Shown here: piece by piece, positions 45,101 through 55,913 of the stretch
Numbering within the stretch: position 1 is the stretch's first letter
Layout of the letters: each line of letters opens with the position of its first letter
Program-made: the position numbers and the translations under genes
Source of the DNA: Platynereis dumerilii
Taxonomy: Eukaryota; Annelida; Polychaeta; Phyllodocida; Nereididae
Assembly (NCBI GenBank): GCA_026936325.1
Contig: JAPTHN010000014.1
Location: forward strand, 26,457,348-26,521,347
Length of the DNA stretch: 64,000 nt
Reading direction: 5' to 3'
Notes under the pieces: model-generated
What the model was told of the DNA's origin: nothing
Database searches by the model: none
The model's input: only the letters and a program-made list of their open reading frames with translations

Positions 45101-46380
45101 ACAAGACAAAGGAAGATGAGAAGATATCTTATTACGATTTCACATCTCTCTATCCTTATGTCAACAAGTACAAAGACTTGCCTTTAGGCCATCCCACAAT
45201 AATAACATCAAATTTTGATTATTCGATGAAGTCTTACTTTGGTCTTGCCAAATTGAAAATTTTACCACCAACAACCCTTTATCATCCTGTATTACCTTAC
45301 AGGTCAAATGGCAAACTGAAATTTCCTTTATGTCGAATGTGTGCGGATTTAGAATATCAACAACCATGCCAATGTAAAGATGAAGATCGGGCAATAATAG
45401 GTACCTTCTGTACACCAGAAATTATGAAGGCAATTGAAAAAGGGTATGTGATCCTCAAAATATATGAGGTATACAACTGGGAAAAGCAAACATCAAATCT
45501 GTTTGCCGAATATGTCAACACTTTTCTCAGAATAAAGCAAGAGTCATCGGGTTATCCCGAATGGGTAAAAACAGAAGATGATAAAAATCAGTACATTAAC
45601 AGTTATAGGAAAGCAGAGGGGATAGATTTAATAAAAGAGAACATTAGGCATAATCCTGGATTGAGAGCAGTAGCAAAATTAGCATTAAATAGTTTTTGGG
45701 GAAAGTTTGGAGAAAAGACCAACCAGACAAAGAGCATATACATAACGGGCCCATCAAAATTCAGGGTTTTAGCCAATGATTCGACCAAAGAAATTTGCCT
45801 TGTACATAAAATCAATGATTCGTGTTTATCAGTAGAATACAAGGCACAGACAACATTTGAAGAAGACAACATGAAGGCGAATGAGGTGATAGCATGTTTT
45901 ACAACATGTTGGGCCAGATTAAAATTGTATGATGTAATTGATTTCCTGGGAGAAAGGGTCTTATACATGGACACAGATTCGGTGATTTTTAGATCAAAGG
46001 AAAATGATACAATGCCTCCTTTGGGAGATTATTTGGGTGAATTAACGGATGAGTTACCCCCGGGCCATTATATTAAGGAATTTATTTCCTCAGGCCCGAA
46101 ATCATATGCATACAAACAGGATAATGACAAAGAATGTACAAAATTTAAAGGTATAACAATCAATAAAACAAATTCAAAATTTGTAAATTTTAATAGCATT
46201 AAAGAAATTATATTTGAGGGAAAGGAAATAATATTACCAGCATATGACTTATTTGTTAGAGACAAGATTAGAGGAGGTATATATAACAGACCAATGAGGA
46301 AAAAAGTCAGACTAGTTTATACAAAAAGAATTTTACTTGATAATTTTGATACCTTGCCATATGGTTATGTAGATGTCTAA
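42136..46380 (+). CDS. Polinton protein-primed DNA polymerase B
   Basis: 1414 codons from the ATG at 42136. After a low-complexity E/Q/H-rich start (HTEQ repeats, ~30-75) comes the N-terminal domain also found as a separate gene at 40349-40732. A cysteine-rich zinc region (~350-600) follows. Exonuclease motifs: FDFEAT with D486 and E488, HNGKGYD near 610-616, and YCKND with D735. A GCRWHACPKCF box, common in Polinton polymerases, lies near 895. Polymerase motifs: DFTSLYP (D1001), KLALNSFWG (K1181-G1189) and YMDTDS (D1279, D1281). The long spacer between motifs A and B is typical of protein-primed enzymes, which start synthesis from a terminal protein at the element's ends. It replicates the element. 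Confidence 0.95.
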   Translation: MAKRQLSSNDIESFEKSPRLDEDLMNADDEDMQHTEQEDMHEQGQHTEQGQHTEQEDMHEQGQHTEQNADQPMDALPYRIEESRDIMPRKYGYEERMFKVKFQKEYMGRRLVDVQQQLRGMFEEVVERALRDHGHEDRASIVIQHNDLRRDIVIHMRKNRDISADTIMNRIEKILQSDESLNIDNSFQINFGLLRTDKGGGGGWKAITNTDIKDKNNTLIKKKCITVIPEIPDDETCAARAIVMCVAKLNNDPQLKNLQAMSRAHKLGQNTQKGRALGLLKQVGLPEDRPVEIREFHKFENHLDIQIIVLDVAVGYDIIYAGETRERKIFLLKEGEHFHSITNIHALFAKKEVCTTCLKFYTRRLKHHCDLKCHICDRRECEWENKTYCSDCNRMCRNTDCYEVHKQTTLYKQGDKKGEDKPSLCQMQYKCKDCNKLLDVTKRSKEEHKCGEWLCLCCQEYVVGEHLCYMRAAEPKKPRGKFIFFDFEATQDETWQCDSGYNNKRRDNCENCEDDYTCSSCRKCRNCKLWYCGLKQHLPNMVVAQTKCDSCNDDDTHCESCGIKCVDHGKEENCGECYKKEVTFKGFDTVDNFGKWLFREGHKGATCIGHNGKGYDYMFILNYLLTNGLFPQVTWTGTKIMYMQVYNSLDIRFVDSFSFLPMALSKLPKTLGLSTGLKKGDFPHRFNTRVNFNRRHFPQYPDRTYYGEGLDTDWYESMTGPYDMHEDMLSYCKNDVVILREACLKFRSLIQEVTSIETEDGVQNVDPFSQVTIASTCMQIYRQNFLKERYEAVGMDGQEIVVEKKGGNFYHNGEQVPLGEMEGKTFQNSDIPHIPPQGYVARHNHSYKSIQWLEYISASSNVFIEHARNVGEHKIGNYRVDGYDRRNNVIYEFNGCRWHACPKCFPDRKAKDPQTGQTMDEIYDQTIKREEYLRKRVQDVRVIWECQYDLMVRTSGDIASFVDKVDVPERLVIRDAFFGGRVNAVKLHYKTKEDEKISYYDFTSLYPYVNKYKDLPLGHPTIITSNFDYSMKSYFGLAKLKILPPTTLYHPVLPYRSNGKLKFPLCRMCADLEYQQPCQCKDEDRAIIGTFCTPEIMKAIEKGYVILKIYEVYNWEKQTSNLFAEYVNTFLRIKQESSGYPEWVKTEDDKNQYINSYRKAEGIDLIKENIRHNPGLRAVAKLALNSFWGKFGEKTNQTKSIYITGPSKFRVLANDSTKEICLVHKINDSCLSVEYKAQTTFEEDNMKANEVIACFTTCWARLKLYDVIDFLGERVLYMDTDSVIFRSKENDTMPPLGDYLGELTDELPPGHYIKEFISSGPKSYAYKQDNDKECTKFKGITINKTNSKFVNFNSIKEIIFEGKEIILPAYDLFVRDKIRGGIYNRPMRKKVRLVYTKRILLDNFDTLPYGYVDV

Positions 46381-46521
46381 AGAAGTGTATACTTGTATGT
46401 AATTTATTTATGTAATGCTTTGTACAGTAATGTGTGTTTTTTGTACAAAATGTAAATATCATCTGTTATATATGTTGATATTTATGCCAATTGTTCAATG
46501 ATGCAAATGTAAACATTGTGT

Positions 46522-46527
46522 AATAAA
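46522..46527 (+). terminator. Polyadenylation signal of the polymerase gene
   Basis: AATAAA about 140 bases after the stop, followed by a T/GT-rich stretch (near 46543-46557) before the right terminal repeat. Confidence 0.6.
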
Positions 46528-46583
46528 TATTGAAAACTGAAACTTTTTTGTTTATTGTCAAACTGTGGTTTATGCAGTGGTCA

Positions 46584-47152
46584 TGTGGTTAAGACCCTGT
46601 TGAGATGCTTGCTGTCTTAAGATCTTGGTCTTAAAATGCTCTAAAATATTGAATCAAGATGTAATGAGCCCTGTTTTGTCTGTGGTTAAGACATTGGGTG
46701 GTGCTCATTGAGTTGTTGGCTAAGATGCTGATTCAAGATGTTGGTCTAAGATGTTGGTATTAAGACGTGCAAATGATCACCTAAGACGGTAATCATCTGG
46801 TGGCCTAAGATGTCGGTAAGGCCTAAGAGGTCTAAAGATTAAGATGCTGATGAAGATGTGTGGTGGTCTATGGTCTGAGACCTGGTGATCTAAGATTTTG
46901 GTCTTAAGACGGGCTAATGATCACCTAAGACGGTAATCATCTGGTGGTGTAAGATGTCGGTAAGGCCTAAGATACCTAAAGATGGTATTCAGGTGATACA
47001 TTTACCTGTAAAATTGGTCAAGGGTGACCTAAATTAATTACCTGAATTGACCCCTACCTGAATTTACGGGAATTTACCTGTATTTACCTGAATTTACCTG
47101 TAATTACCTGCAATTAAAATCCCTTTGATTCCAAAAGCTACCACTCAGTAGT
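46584..47152. repeat. Polinton right terminal inverted repeat
   Basis: 569 bp, the inverse of 27657-28214, ending CCACTCAGTAGT. It begins TGTGGTTAAGACCCTGTTGA and lacks the extra repeat block found inside the left end. Confidence 0.9.
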
Positions 47153-47158
47153 ACAATT
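47153..47158. repeat. Right 6-bp target duplication, ACAATT
   Basis: Exact copy of 27651-27656. Confidence 0.9.
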
Positions 47159-47173
47159 AACTATGTCTTTTAT

Positions 47174-47407
47174 CATAGGCGTATGGGACGCGTGATTTTT
47201 GGGGGGGGCGAGCGACATTTACCCGAATTTCAAGATCTAAATTTAATACCGTTTCAAATAAATAGCCTGGAAATCACTAATTTTGAATAGTTTTTACCTA
47301 ATCATCTGCCCAAATTTTTTAGCATTTTTGCCCGAATCTCACTGTTTCCCAAACTTTTGGGGGGGGGGGCGATCGCCCCCCCTGCCAACCCCTCCCATAC
47401 GCCTATG
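47174..47407. mobile_element. hAT-like MITE (CATAGGCGTA family), 16 bp from the Polinton edge
   Basis: Termini CATAGGCGTATGGGA and TCCCATACGCCTATG are inverses. Flanks TCTTTTAT and TCTTATAT match at 7 of 8 bases. Internal G- and C-runs pair. Same family as the copy at 4990-5165. Confidence 0.7.
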
Positions 47408-47409
47408 TC

Positions 47410-48605
47410 TTATATTTTGATAGCTAATATGTTAGAGAAAGTAAATCCAAAAGGATTGAGCTTAATGAGCTTTCTTTGTTCCGTAATGTGGGATGAATAG
47501 TTACGAATATGGTCTATTTCCTCAAAAAAATAACTACTTCAACTTAACCCAGGAAGTTAATTTTTTGAACACTTATCTACATTTATAAAAGTTTAGCAGC
47601 TCATGGCTCAGCAGCACACTCTGCAAGATGGGGCCTACCTCCTTTGCAACAAAATCACACCATTTCAAACCTTTATCTTTCAAAAACCCTCATTCCTGTT
47701 TCAAAACTTCTTTTTCCCCCACTCCCTTTCACCCACTCCCCTAAAACACCCAAATTTCTCCATTCCAACCATCCCCATTTTTGCTTCCCTCTTCCAAAAC
47801 ATAGATCCACCTTTGTCTCATTTCTTTCCGCACAATGCACACCAGCCCACCAGGCGGATTGTCATATATATGTGTCCGGATGGCCTGACTTGGATTTTGA
47901 TGAAATTTTCACCAAATGACCTTCATATAGATTAACGAGGACTGGTGAAGTCCGTTTTGTCATCCGCCAAGATTTTCCATGCATTTGGGCCTATTCAAAA
48001 TATATGTCAAAACTACCCAAATTATATTTAAATTAAAATATATAGCAAAAATGGTCAACTTTGAGGTTGTAATTCTCAAATCTGGGCACGGGATTTATTT
48101 AATGGATAGATCAATATAAATTAACAGGTAATTACTCACATTAACTTGCTCCTTGATATTTTCTTGAAGTGTTTGAACTTGAACGGAAGGCATAGTGTGA
48201 GGAATTTAGTAAAATGTTCGTATCCTATGTGGCTAATATAGAAGACAGACTTAAACAGCATTTCTTTTATTACTTTAATCAGGCAAGCAAGTGACACACT
48301 TTCGGTAAGATAACATGGCCATGATAAGAAGAGCAAAAACAGTGATTGAGACGTCTCAACCAGAAGTTATCAAAATCAATAGAAAGCATTAATCTTACAA
48401 AATTTATCAGCTACTTGCGGCAAATTTGCCAAAGCTGTTATGAAACACTGTCTCATGGGTTTTGACCTTTTCTCACAGGGACCGAACAAAATAAAACAGC
48501 AGAATTATCTTATACAGCAACCAAAACAATAGTAAACTTCTCAGTTTTTTAAAGTCTCTGGGTTCAATTTATTAAAATACTGGCAAAAAATCATCTGACA
48601 TAGAC
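47410..48605. other. No feature recognised
   Basis: A+T-rich with a C/T-rich patch near 47690-47840. Open frames here look like chance. Confidence 0.4.
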
Positions 48606-48612
48606 TTTGCAT

Positions 48613-48740
48613 AAATTGATTGATTGATTGACTTTAATTTTATAGTGACAGGTACAATAACATATACAGACATTATCACACGAAAATATAGGCGGTACCC
48701 AACCCCTCAGGGGTTTATCTGCCACTTCAAATCACACTCA
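48613..48740 (-). mobile_element. LINE 3' end with (TCAA)n tail
   Basis: On the minus strand a short 3'UTR-like piece (GATAAACCCCTGAGGGGTTG...) ends in TTAAAGTCAATCAATCAATC, the simple-repeat tail of CR1-type LINEs. No coding part remains. Confidence 0.5.
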
Positions 48741-48744
48741 ATAA

Positions 48745-49465
48745 ACATCACCAGGTGGCTACATAGGTTTATAACATTAAAAAAAAAACAGTATTACTAG
48801 TTATGTTTCCTAATTTCCCATGCTTTCTCTATACATATAGACACATTTTCACTTGTTTCGCAAACAAATGAATGAATTTTTCTTCCATAGACATATATCA
48901 TTAAAATCAGGAAACAAAAAAAATAACAAATTAAATAATTCATTCTTAATTTCTTCATATGCTTTTTGTAATACATGATAAATATGACTAATATAATTTT
49001 TTGTAGTTTGCATCTCAGATCCAGAGCAGAAATATCTGCTTAGTGATATCTTTACTCTGCTGCAAACGTATATTGTCACTGCTAACCTACATGGATGGGC
49101 ACTACTCAATGCTCATTTGCATGAGCTTGCATGACATCATCATTTTATGTGTTGATGATAATTTTATGATAATATATTCAAGTTTAATAGTCTCAACCAA
49201 TCAGAGCTACTTAAGAATGTTTCAAGCACCTCTCCCGATTCATAAGTTCACTGCCGATTTTGGAGCAGAAATATTGACCTTTCAGGCTAAATATGCACAT
49301 GATTGGGTTGCTCGTGCTGTTTAGAGTTCATCCATATGCAATAACAAGCTGTAGGACAAACAGCTGAGGCAGGACGAAGCTGTTTGTGAAACTCATTGAA
49401 ACAACTTCAAAATTTGCTACTGGTATTTTCTGAGCGAGGACAGTGGTTCTTTTTCTTTTAGCAAT
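48745..49465. other. No feature recognised
   Basis: A+T-rich sequence without a supportable gene or repeat. Confidence 0.35.
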
Positions 49466-49470
49466 GTGGA

Positions 49471-49585
49471 GTATGTGGCACGATGGCTGAGTCGGGAGAG
49501 TGGGTTTGGAAAGAAATGCTTTTACTAAAAAGTGTATACAAGTGCAGGTTGACCTGGAGGGCCCGGGTTCAAATCTCATAGAATA
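49471..49585 (+). repeat. tRNA-like SINE or tRNA pseudogene
   Basis: An A-box-like GATGGCTGAGTCGGGAGAG and a B-box-like GGGTTCAAATC are ~75 bases apart, as in the internal pol III promoters of tRNA-Leu/Ser-type genes. The would-be acceptor stem does not pair, so a tRNA-derived SINE head or pseudogene is more likely than a working tRNA. Confidence 0.4.
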
Positions 49586-49644
49586 TTATAATTTTTTACT
49601 TTTAAAAGTTGTTAAAAAGCAGTAGATCTATTAGGCCTCACTTA

Positions 49645-50539
49645 GAGTAGCGCGGGGCATGCAGCCCCCCTTAACTTCGAGGTGCGATTTGACTTACTTT
49701 TTGTGGTTGATTATTTAAATGCTTATGTTGTCAGGAAGGGATCACTTGACTCCACTTATAACTAGTGAAACAAATGTCTACCAATTTTAATAAAGGAGTT
49801 ACGGCCCTTTTTGTAAAAAAATTAAAATGGCCTTCTTACCCCACTCATCGGGCAAGAAGCCCCCCCTATTATAATCCTATGGCAATTTTTTTTGCGAGCG
49901 CATTCAGCTTGAAAGTTATTACTCGGGGTTCTTCTATCATTTTTAAGGCATTCTATTCACTTTTTCTGAATTTCATAATTTTTCTGTTCATACATTAATT
50001 TTTTAATATTTTTTGCCCTTTTTCAATTTCGGCTAAATTTTTTTTTCATTTCAATTAGCTATTCAATCAAGATTTAAGGTAAAGTACACATTATAAAATG
50101 GTTCCGGAAGCAGCTTCGAGGCCTCTGTGAAGGGGGCCTCATGCCCCATACCACGTGGAGCCTCTCGCCCCAAACCCACATATTTTAATTTGACCTCTAT
50201 ATTTTGAGCTAAAATGCAAAAAACATGATCCAAATCATATTTATGTGATGGTCATAAAGTGAAGCAATGCAGTTATCCATTATACTTTTTAAAATTTCCA
50301 AAGTTATTTCTGTCAACCACTTTCAAAGAATTATTCAAAGTTACATAAACCATGCACCTTTTTTTGTTTCTTTAATTACTACTATGGTTTGATGCTGTTT
50401 GCCCTGAAAATTGGTGACGTCACCTAAAAAGCCTCTATCTTCAATCCTATTAATAAGAAAAAGCACCAAAAATGTTAGTTTAGATATAACCCTGGGGGGG
50501 GCCTCTCACCTAACCCGGGCTTTTTGCCCCGACCCACTC
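49645..50539. mobile_element. TA-flanked 895-bp element, copy A
   Basis: Ends GAGTAGCGCGGGGCATGCAG and (inverse) GAGTGGGTCGGGGCAAAAAG are imperfect inverted repeats flanked by TA. Almost the whole body recurs at 53055-59537, where insertions interrupt it. Non-coding. Confidence 0.75.
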
Positions 50540-50785
50540 TAGGCCTTTCACTCTGACGTGATCAACACGAAAGCGACAGCGGACCAGTGCCCATTTTAAT
50601 CCACAGGTCAGTATGCAAATGGACTGGCATTGAGCATTTTGGCAGTTTGTTTGTGACTGGTTCATGATTACTTGTGCACTGAACACGTTCTGGATGGCTT
50701 ATACAGGCTCGTACACATTCGTACAGACCTTGGAGGCCTATTATGTCGTCCTCAGCTCCTGTAATCTCATGATATTGTGTGCAGT

Positions 50786-50875
50786 GATTGATAGATAGGC
50801 CTATAGTTAGATAGTTACCTGATAGATAGGCAGATGGGCAGATAGCTGGCGAGATAGATAGGCAGATAGATCTAT
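50786..50875. repeat. Degenerate (GATA)n tract
   Basis: GATAGATAGGC and GGCAGATAG words recur; shorter related words lie near 51108-51140. Confidence 0.8.
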
Positions 50876-50879
50876 AAAT

Positions 50880-52265
50880 ACTATGTAGATAGTTTTATAA
50901 ATAGTCTCTTTTCTGAGTGGAGTGTTTGAACTTCAAAAAGTTCAAATTCATCAGTGACCAATTTTTCAGGTCAGCGCTGATTAAATTTAAAGTGCTTGCA
51001 TGTTATATTTCATTGTCTGAATCTCTGGAGTAGCTGGTGGACAGCATGCAAAAGCTTTAAGAATGTGAATGACAATTCGAATCCTGTATACTTTTCATTG
51101 ATGATCCGATAGATAGATCTGCAGATATTATAGATAGATGTTTCATCGCTCTGTGCAATTGTCCTTTTGAATTAACCAAGTTCTCCCACCTTCCCTCACT
51201 AGTTCATAGATCCTTCTGATTATATGACTAGTTATTGACTACTGCATTCACAACAGCAAACTACAATTCTTTTTTTTTAAAGAATTTTTTATTATTGATA
51301 TCGATTTATATATTTTTTTTATTGATATCGATGAACCTCATATATATTAAAATATACATGTGTCATCAAATAAAAAATACAAAATACAATGCAAATCAAA
51401 AACTACATCACTATACAATGTCATGTCTATTCTTAAAAGATGGCCTATGTGAACAATCTTTTGAGGGAAGCAGCCAACTTGAACAATTGGGAAAATATTA
51501 TAAACTTTGATGCTCAAAGAGAATTTGGGCAGCCACTGGAATCACCTGCACACTTCGCCCTTTAAAATTTTATATCATTACTTTACAAGTGTCATATAAA
51601 GCCACAAAAAGGAGCTTGAGGTTGAGTGCTAATTCAGGTCAAGAGCAAAGCTGAGTAACAGTTTCTATCCTATGTCATACACTGTAAATTCTGTCTATGA
51701 CATTAAATCAATGAAGAATGTTCTTCACATGCTGATAGCTGATCTATTTGGAAAATGAACGTTTCGGAAAAGTTAAGATGTTATCAGAAAATTCTATAAA
51801 AACAAAAACATTATGCAAGATAATTTGTTACTCTATGTTGTTTTGAAGTCTCTACTCTTGAGTAAGTAGACTATCTATAGGAATTATGTATTTGTACATG
51901 GAAGCATGCTATTTGGCACATGGTTTAGAAACATCTTAAAAATAGAGAGATACTTCAGATCTGACCTGGTTGTTGGAACTGTTGAAGAAAATGCAGTATT
52001 TCTGCTGTTTCCCAAAATTTTTGGAATCTCAACTAATATTTAAATAGGCTACATATTTGAATTCCTTGTAAAAAATCTTTCAAATGGATGGTAGCATCAA
52101 TAGTTACCATAAATTATTTGTCAAAATGAACCTGGAATCTGAAATCTTCAAAAAACATTTTATTTTCATTTTCTCTATTTTCATACCAAATTTACGAAAC
52201 CCAATGATGCGGTACTCATTTGAAAGCTCTTTTTGCAAGAAATTCAAATATGCAAATAATTTTGA
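50880..52265. other. No feature recognised
   Basis: A+T-rich; includes the near-duplicate TTTTTATTGATATCGAT phrase at about 51287-51330. No coding supported. Confidence 0.35.
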
Positions 52266-52269
52266 AATT

Positions 52270-52930
52270 TATCAAAAATTGGCGTAACCATGCGTAACAG
52301 CGAAAATCCAGCTTTTGAATAAATATTTCTACCAAAATTGATTCTAACAGCCTGAAATCAGTCTCACTCAGGCTATCAAAACATTTTATAGCAATGTTCT
52401 GAATACCTAGAGAAGCAATAACAAACACTATTTGCACGAATTCTACTTGCAGGATCTACATTGTACACAGAAAGCAGCAAAACATGAATTCCATGGTAAC
52501 GGAATCACAGAAAAATCACAAAAATTACACTTTCATGATGAAACAAAAAATTTGTGTTTGCAGAAATCATGATTTAGTGATCTATTTTGACTTAAATGAA
52601 TATAAACTAACATTTTGGAAACATAGAATGTCTGTGATGAGCCCGAGCAGTTTTTTACAGCAGGCTGAACAAAGCGTAACGGAATCACGGACAAAAACAG
52701 TAAATTTTGTTACTTTTTGATTTCATTGTCTTATTTATGAAAATTGATCCAACTATGGAAACGATTGACTGACCCTGATCATACCAGGGATATACTCTAA
52801 AAACATTTTAATATCAATTATATTTGAGATTGCACAGATGAGATTTGTGCTGCCCTCTTTGGGACAAGGTTCGGAAGAAAATTGTGTGATTCCGTTACGC
52901 TGTCCTATGTGATTCCGTTACGCTTAATTG
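52270..52930. repeat. Region of TAACGGAATCAC motifs in both orientations
   Basis: GGTAACGGAATCACAG (near 52496) and GCGTAACGGAATCACGG (near 52675) on one strand, then GTGATTCCGTTACGC twice (near 52890-52923) in inverse. This pattern suggests a non-autonomous element with repeated subterminal sites, but I could not fix its ends. Confidence 0.45.
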
Positions 52931-53261
52931 AAATTGGCCTATACAGCAACAAAATCCTACAGTGGCAAAAATACTTAAAAATTTGCAAATTTCAAGTATA
53001 TTAGCACTCGGTGATGTCAACATCAAACATCAAGACCCAATATATCCAGTTGTAGAGTAGCGCGGGGCATGCAGCCCCCCTTAACTTCGAGGTGCGATTG
53101 ACCTACTTTTTGTGGTTGATTATTTGAATGCTTATGCTGTCAGGAAGGGATCACTTGACTCTACTTATAACTAGTGAAACAAATGTCTACCAATTATAAT
53201 AAAGGAGTTACGACCCTTTTTGTAAAAAAATTAAAATGGCCTTCTTACTCCACCCATTTAA

Positions 53262-53860
53262 CATTTAACATTTTATTTATTTTATAGTGCTTCAAATGAA
53301 TCATCTCCATCTCAGGAGCACTTTACAAACATAAAATTCAGTCTTAAAAATAACTTAAAATCGATTCAGTTAAAAATCATGAAATGTCACTCATTGCTCA
53401 TAGGCAACTTTAAAATAGTGAGTCTTTAAATTTTTCTTAAAATCAGATAAGTCGGACGACAATCGACAAATCTCGGGTAGGCTGTTCCATATTGTCGGGG
53501 CGGCGCTGGTAAAAGCTCGTGGGCCAAGCGTCCTCGTGTTGCTTCGTGGTACTTCTAGAAGATTACTGCCTCGTGACCTGAGCAACCTCCTTGGACTATA
53601 CGGCTTAAGCAGCTCAGCTAGGTACTGCGGAGCAAGGTTGTTGCGACACTTAAAAGTCATTAATGCGATCTTATACTCTATCCGCTGGGCTACTGGCAGC
53701 CAGTGTAGAGATTTCAGTACCTCTCGACATGGGTCAAATTTCTTGACTCCACAGATCACTCTCGCAGCGGCGTTTTGAAGGCGCTGTAACTTCTGTATTA
53801 CATTCTTCGGAGCACCGTAAAGAAGTGCATTACAATAGTCTATGTTGCTGGAAATCCATT
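53262..53860 (-). mobile_element. 5'-truncated CR1/L2-like LINE
   Basis: On the minus strand the frame runs from about 53855 to 53391 and codes for the C-terminal end of a LINE ORF2: YCNALLYGAPKNVIQKLQRL, NAAARVICGVKKFD, LKSLHWLPVAQRIEYKIALM and PTIWNSLPEICR. This region lies after the reverse transcriptase core, which is lost. The 3' end has a short (TTAAATG) repeat next to copy B sequence. No internal stop was noticed in the coding part. Confidence 0.7.
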
Positions 53861-55913
53861 AAAAAAGTCGTACGATGTGAAGAGCGAAGAAAATGTGCAG
53901 CCTACACGTGGCGCCCATCGGGCAAGAAGCCCCCCTATTATAATCCTATGGCAATTTTTTTTGCGAGTGCATTCAGCTTGAAAGTTATTTCTTTGGGTTC
54001 TTCTATCATTTTTAAGGCATTCTATTCACTTTTTCTGAATTTCAGAATTTTTATGTTCATACATTCATTTATTTTCCAATATTTTTTGCCCTGTTTCAAT
54101 TTCGGCCAATTTTTTTTCTATTTCAATTAGCTATTCTATCAAGATTTAAGGTATAGTACACATTAATAAATGGTTCCTGAAGCAGCTTCGAGGCCTCAGT
54201 GAAGGGGGCCCCATGCCCCATACCATGTGGGGCCTCTCGCCCCAAACCCACATATTTTAATTCGACCTCTATACTTTGAGCTAAAATGCAAAAAACATAA
54301 TCCAAATCATATTTATGTGATGGTCACAAAGTAAAGCAATTCAGAAATCCATTATTTAAAATTTTCCAAAATTATTTTTGACAAATCCTTAAATTTAAAA
54401 GAATTAATCAAAGTTACAAAAACCATGCACCTTTTTTTGTTTCTTTAATTACTTCTATAAAATAAATAAATAAAATAAATAAATACATTTTATTTATACT
54501 TGCATGTACACTGTGTACCGTTTGCTCTATGCGAAGCGACCCAGTTAAGGCTTGGGTTTGGCTTCAGTCAACGCTTTAGACAGTTTAACAGATTTTTTTT
54601 GTGCTTTAAGTGAAACTACATCTTTCATGCAAATTCAATCAAATGTTAATATAGCCAGTATGCTAGATTATATTCTCACCTATACAGTGCATATTTTTAT
54701 ATATCAAAATATTTTTTGTTGTCAAAGATTACGTGATTCTAATAAGAGGGACTTTTGAACAACTGGACTATTTTGTGCATTTTTTGATAAAATTGGGTAC
54801 TTATACTATGTTTGAGGCTGAAATATTCTCCAATGTGCTTCACTATGCTGGGATGGATATATCTGTAATGTATCCTTAAGCTTGCAATGAAAAAATTCTA
54901 CTGAAACATAGTGTTTTAGTTTAGGTTTGGCTTAGAACTTACGGGTTTGGCTTTTTTGAACGCAGGTGTTATAAATATGTATGGGTTTCATACTTATAAT
55001 TTTTTGGTTTGGCGTGTCAATATAACTGACCTCTTTTGTTGCATTCAGTAATATGTACAAACTAGTTAAGCCCATTGAAAGTGCAGAAAAGGATAATTAA
55101 AGAGGAAGGAAACTTGTGATTTTGAAATGATTTTATGAGAAGAAGGAGAGGGTTAAGGAAGGCTCTGTGAAGGCTGTGGCTTTGAATAGCGGAAAGGGCC
55201 TGCAATGATAAAACTTCGTATCAAGTCTGCAAGGTAAACCTAGTCTATGCAATGCATGTACATATAACTTTACATATTGTACTAAAAAAAATTGGTTGAG
55301 ATTTGAGAGGGAATTGTGAATGTGGATTGCGTTTAAAAGGTAAAGAGAAATAGGTATACACAATTGAAAATGAAAAGCAACTTGTCTGTAGTCTAATTAT
55401 TGATACCTTCAATTGTTGCCGGGACAGTAAGGCTATGTGCTTCGACTTGACCCAAGTTGGCAATATAGCCATGTGCATTTGCCTGGAATTTGGCTGCAGT
55501 AGTATAGTAAACAAATGTAGGAATATTATGGGATGGGAACCACAATGGGAAAGAGAGCTGAATGGAAGAGGAAACTGTAATAGAAACATGTATGGAAGGC
55601 AGTGCAATTTGTTGGTATTTGGATAAAAAGGTAAAAAATCAAAAAGAAATGAACAGAAGGTGTCAGACCAATGTGTCAAACCCAATTTGAGCATGTGGTC
55701 ACATGACTCGGCTGTAATATGATGTATGGTGCAGAATATCTGGATGCTGCCAACATTTTCAATCATGGGTAGGATGGATGGACATGAAAGAGTAGAAGCC
55801 CATGGAAATGCAGCAGAACATCAGTGCAGAGTTTGTGGATTAAAATTTTTCATGAAGACAGCAAGTATAACAAATATGTGCAAAAAAATGGAATTTGTCA
55901 GGTTTTTCCTGTA

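Larger units (their letters stand above)
27657..47152. mobile_element. Polinton/Maverick element
   Basis: A 19.5-kb element with long terminal inverted repeats that begin ACTACTGAGTGG, an exact 6-bp target duplication, and the Polinton core set: protein-primed family B polymerase, chromodomain integrase, packaging ATPase, double-jelly-roll major capsid and penton-like minor capsid. It also carries several small genes, among them a CARD protein and a PC4-like protein. I did not recognise an adenain-type protease. It looks largely whole, with at most one or two possible breaks. Near-identical termini and long open frames suggest a fairly recent insertion, though long enough ago to have received a DNA transposon (29257-32036) in its left part. 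Confidence 0.95.

Noticed and set aside
49471-49585. Functional tRNA gene
   Set aside because: A- and B-box-like words exist, but acceptor and anticodon stems do not pair convincingly.
54552-54758. Same short protein in both arms (also 58530-58850)
   Set aside because: Identical only because the arms are inverted copies of one non-coding sequence.
55245-55766. 173-codon minus-strand frame
   Set aside because: Composition-driven, lies within element DNA, no motif.
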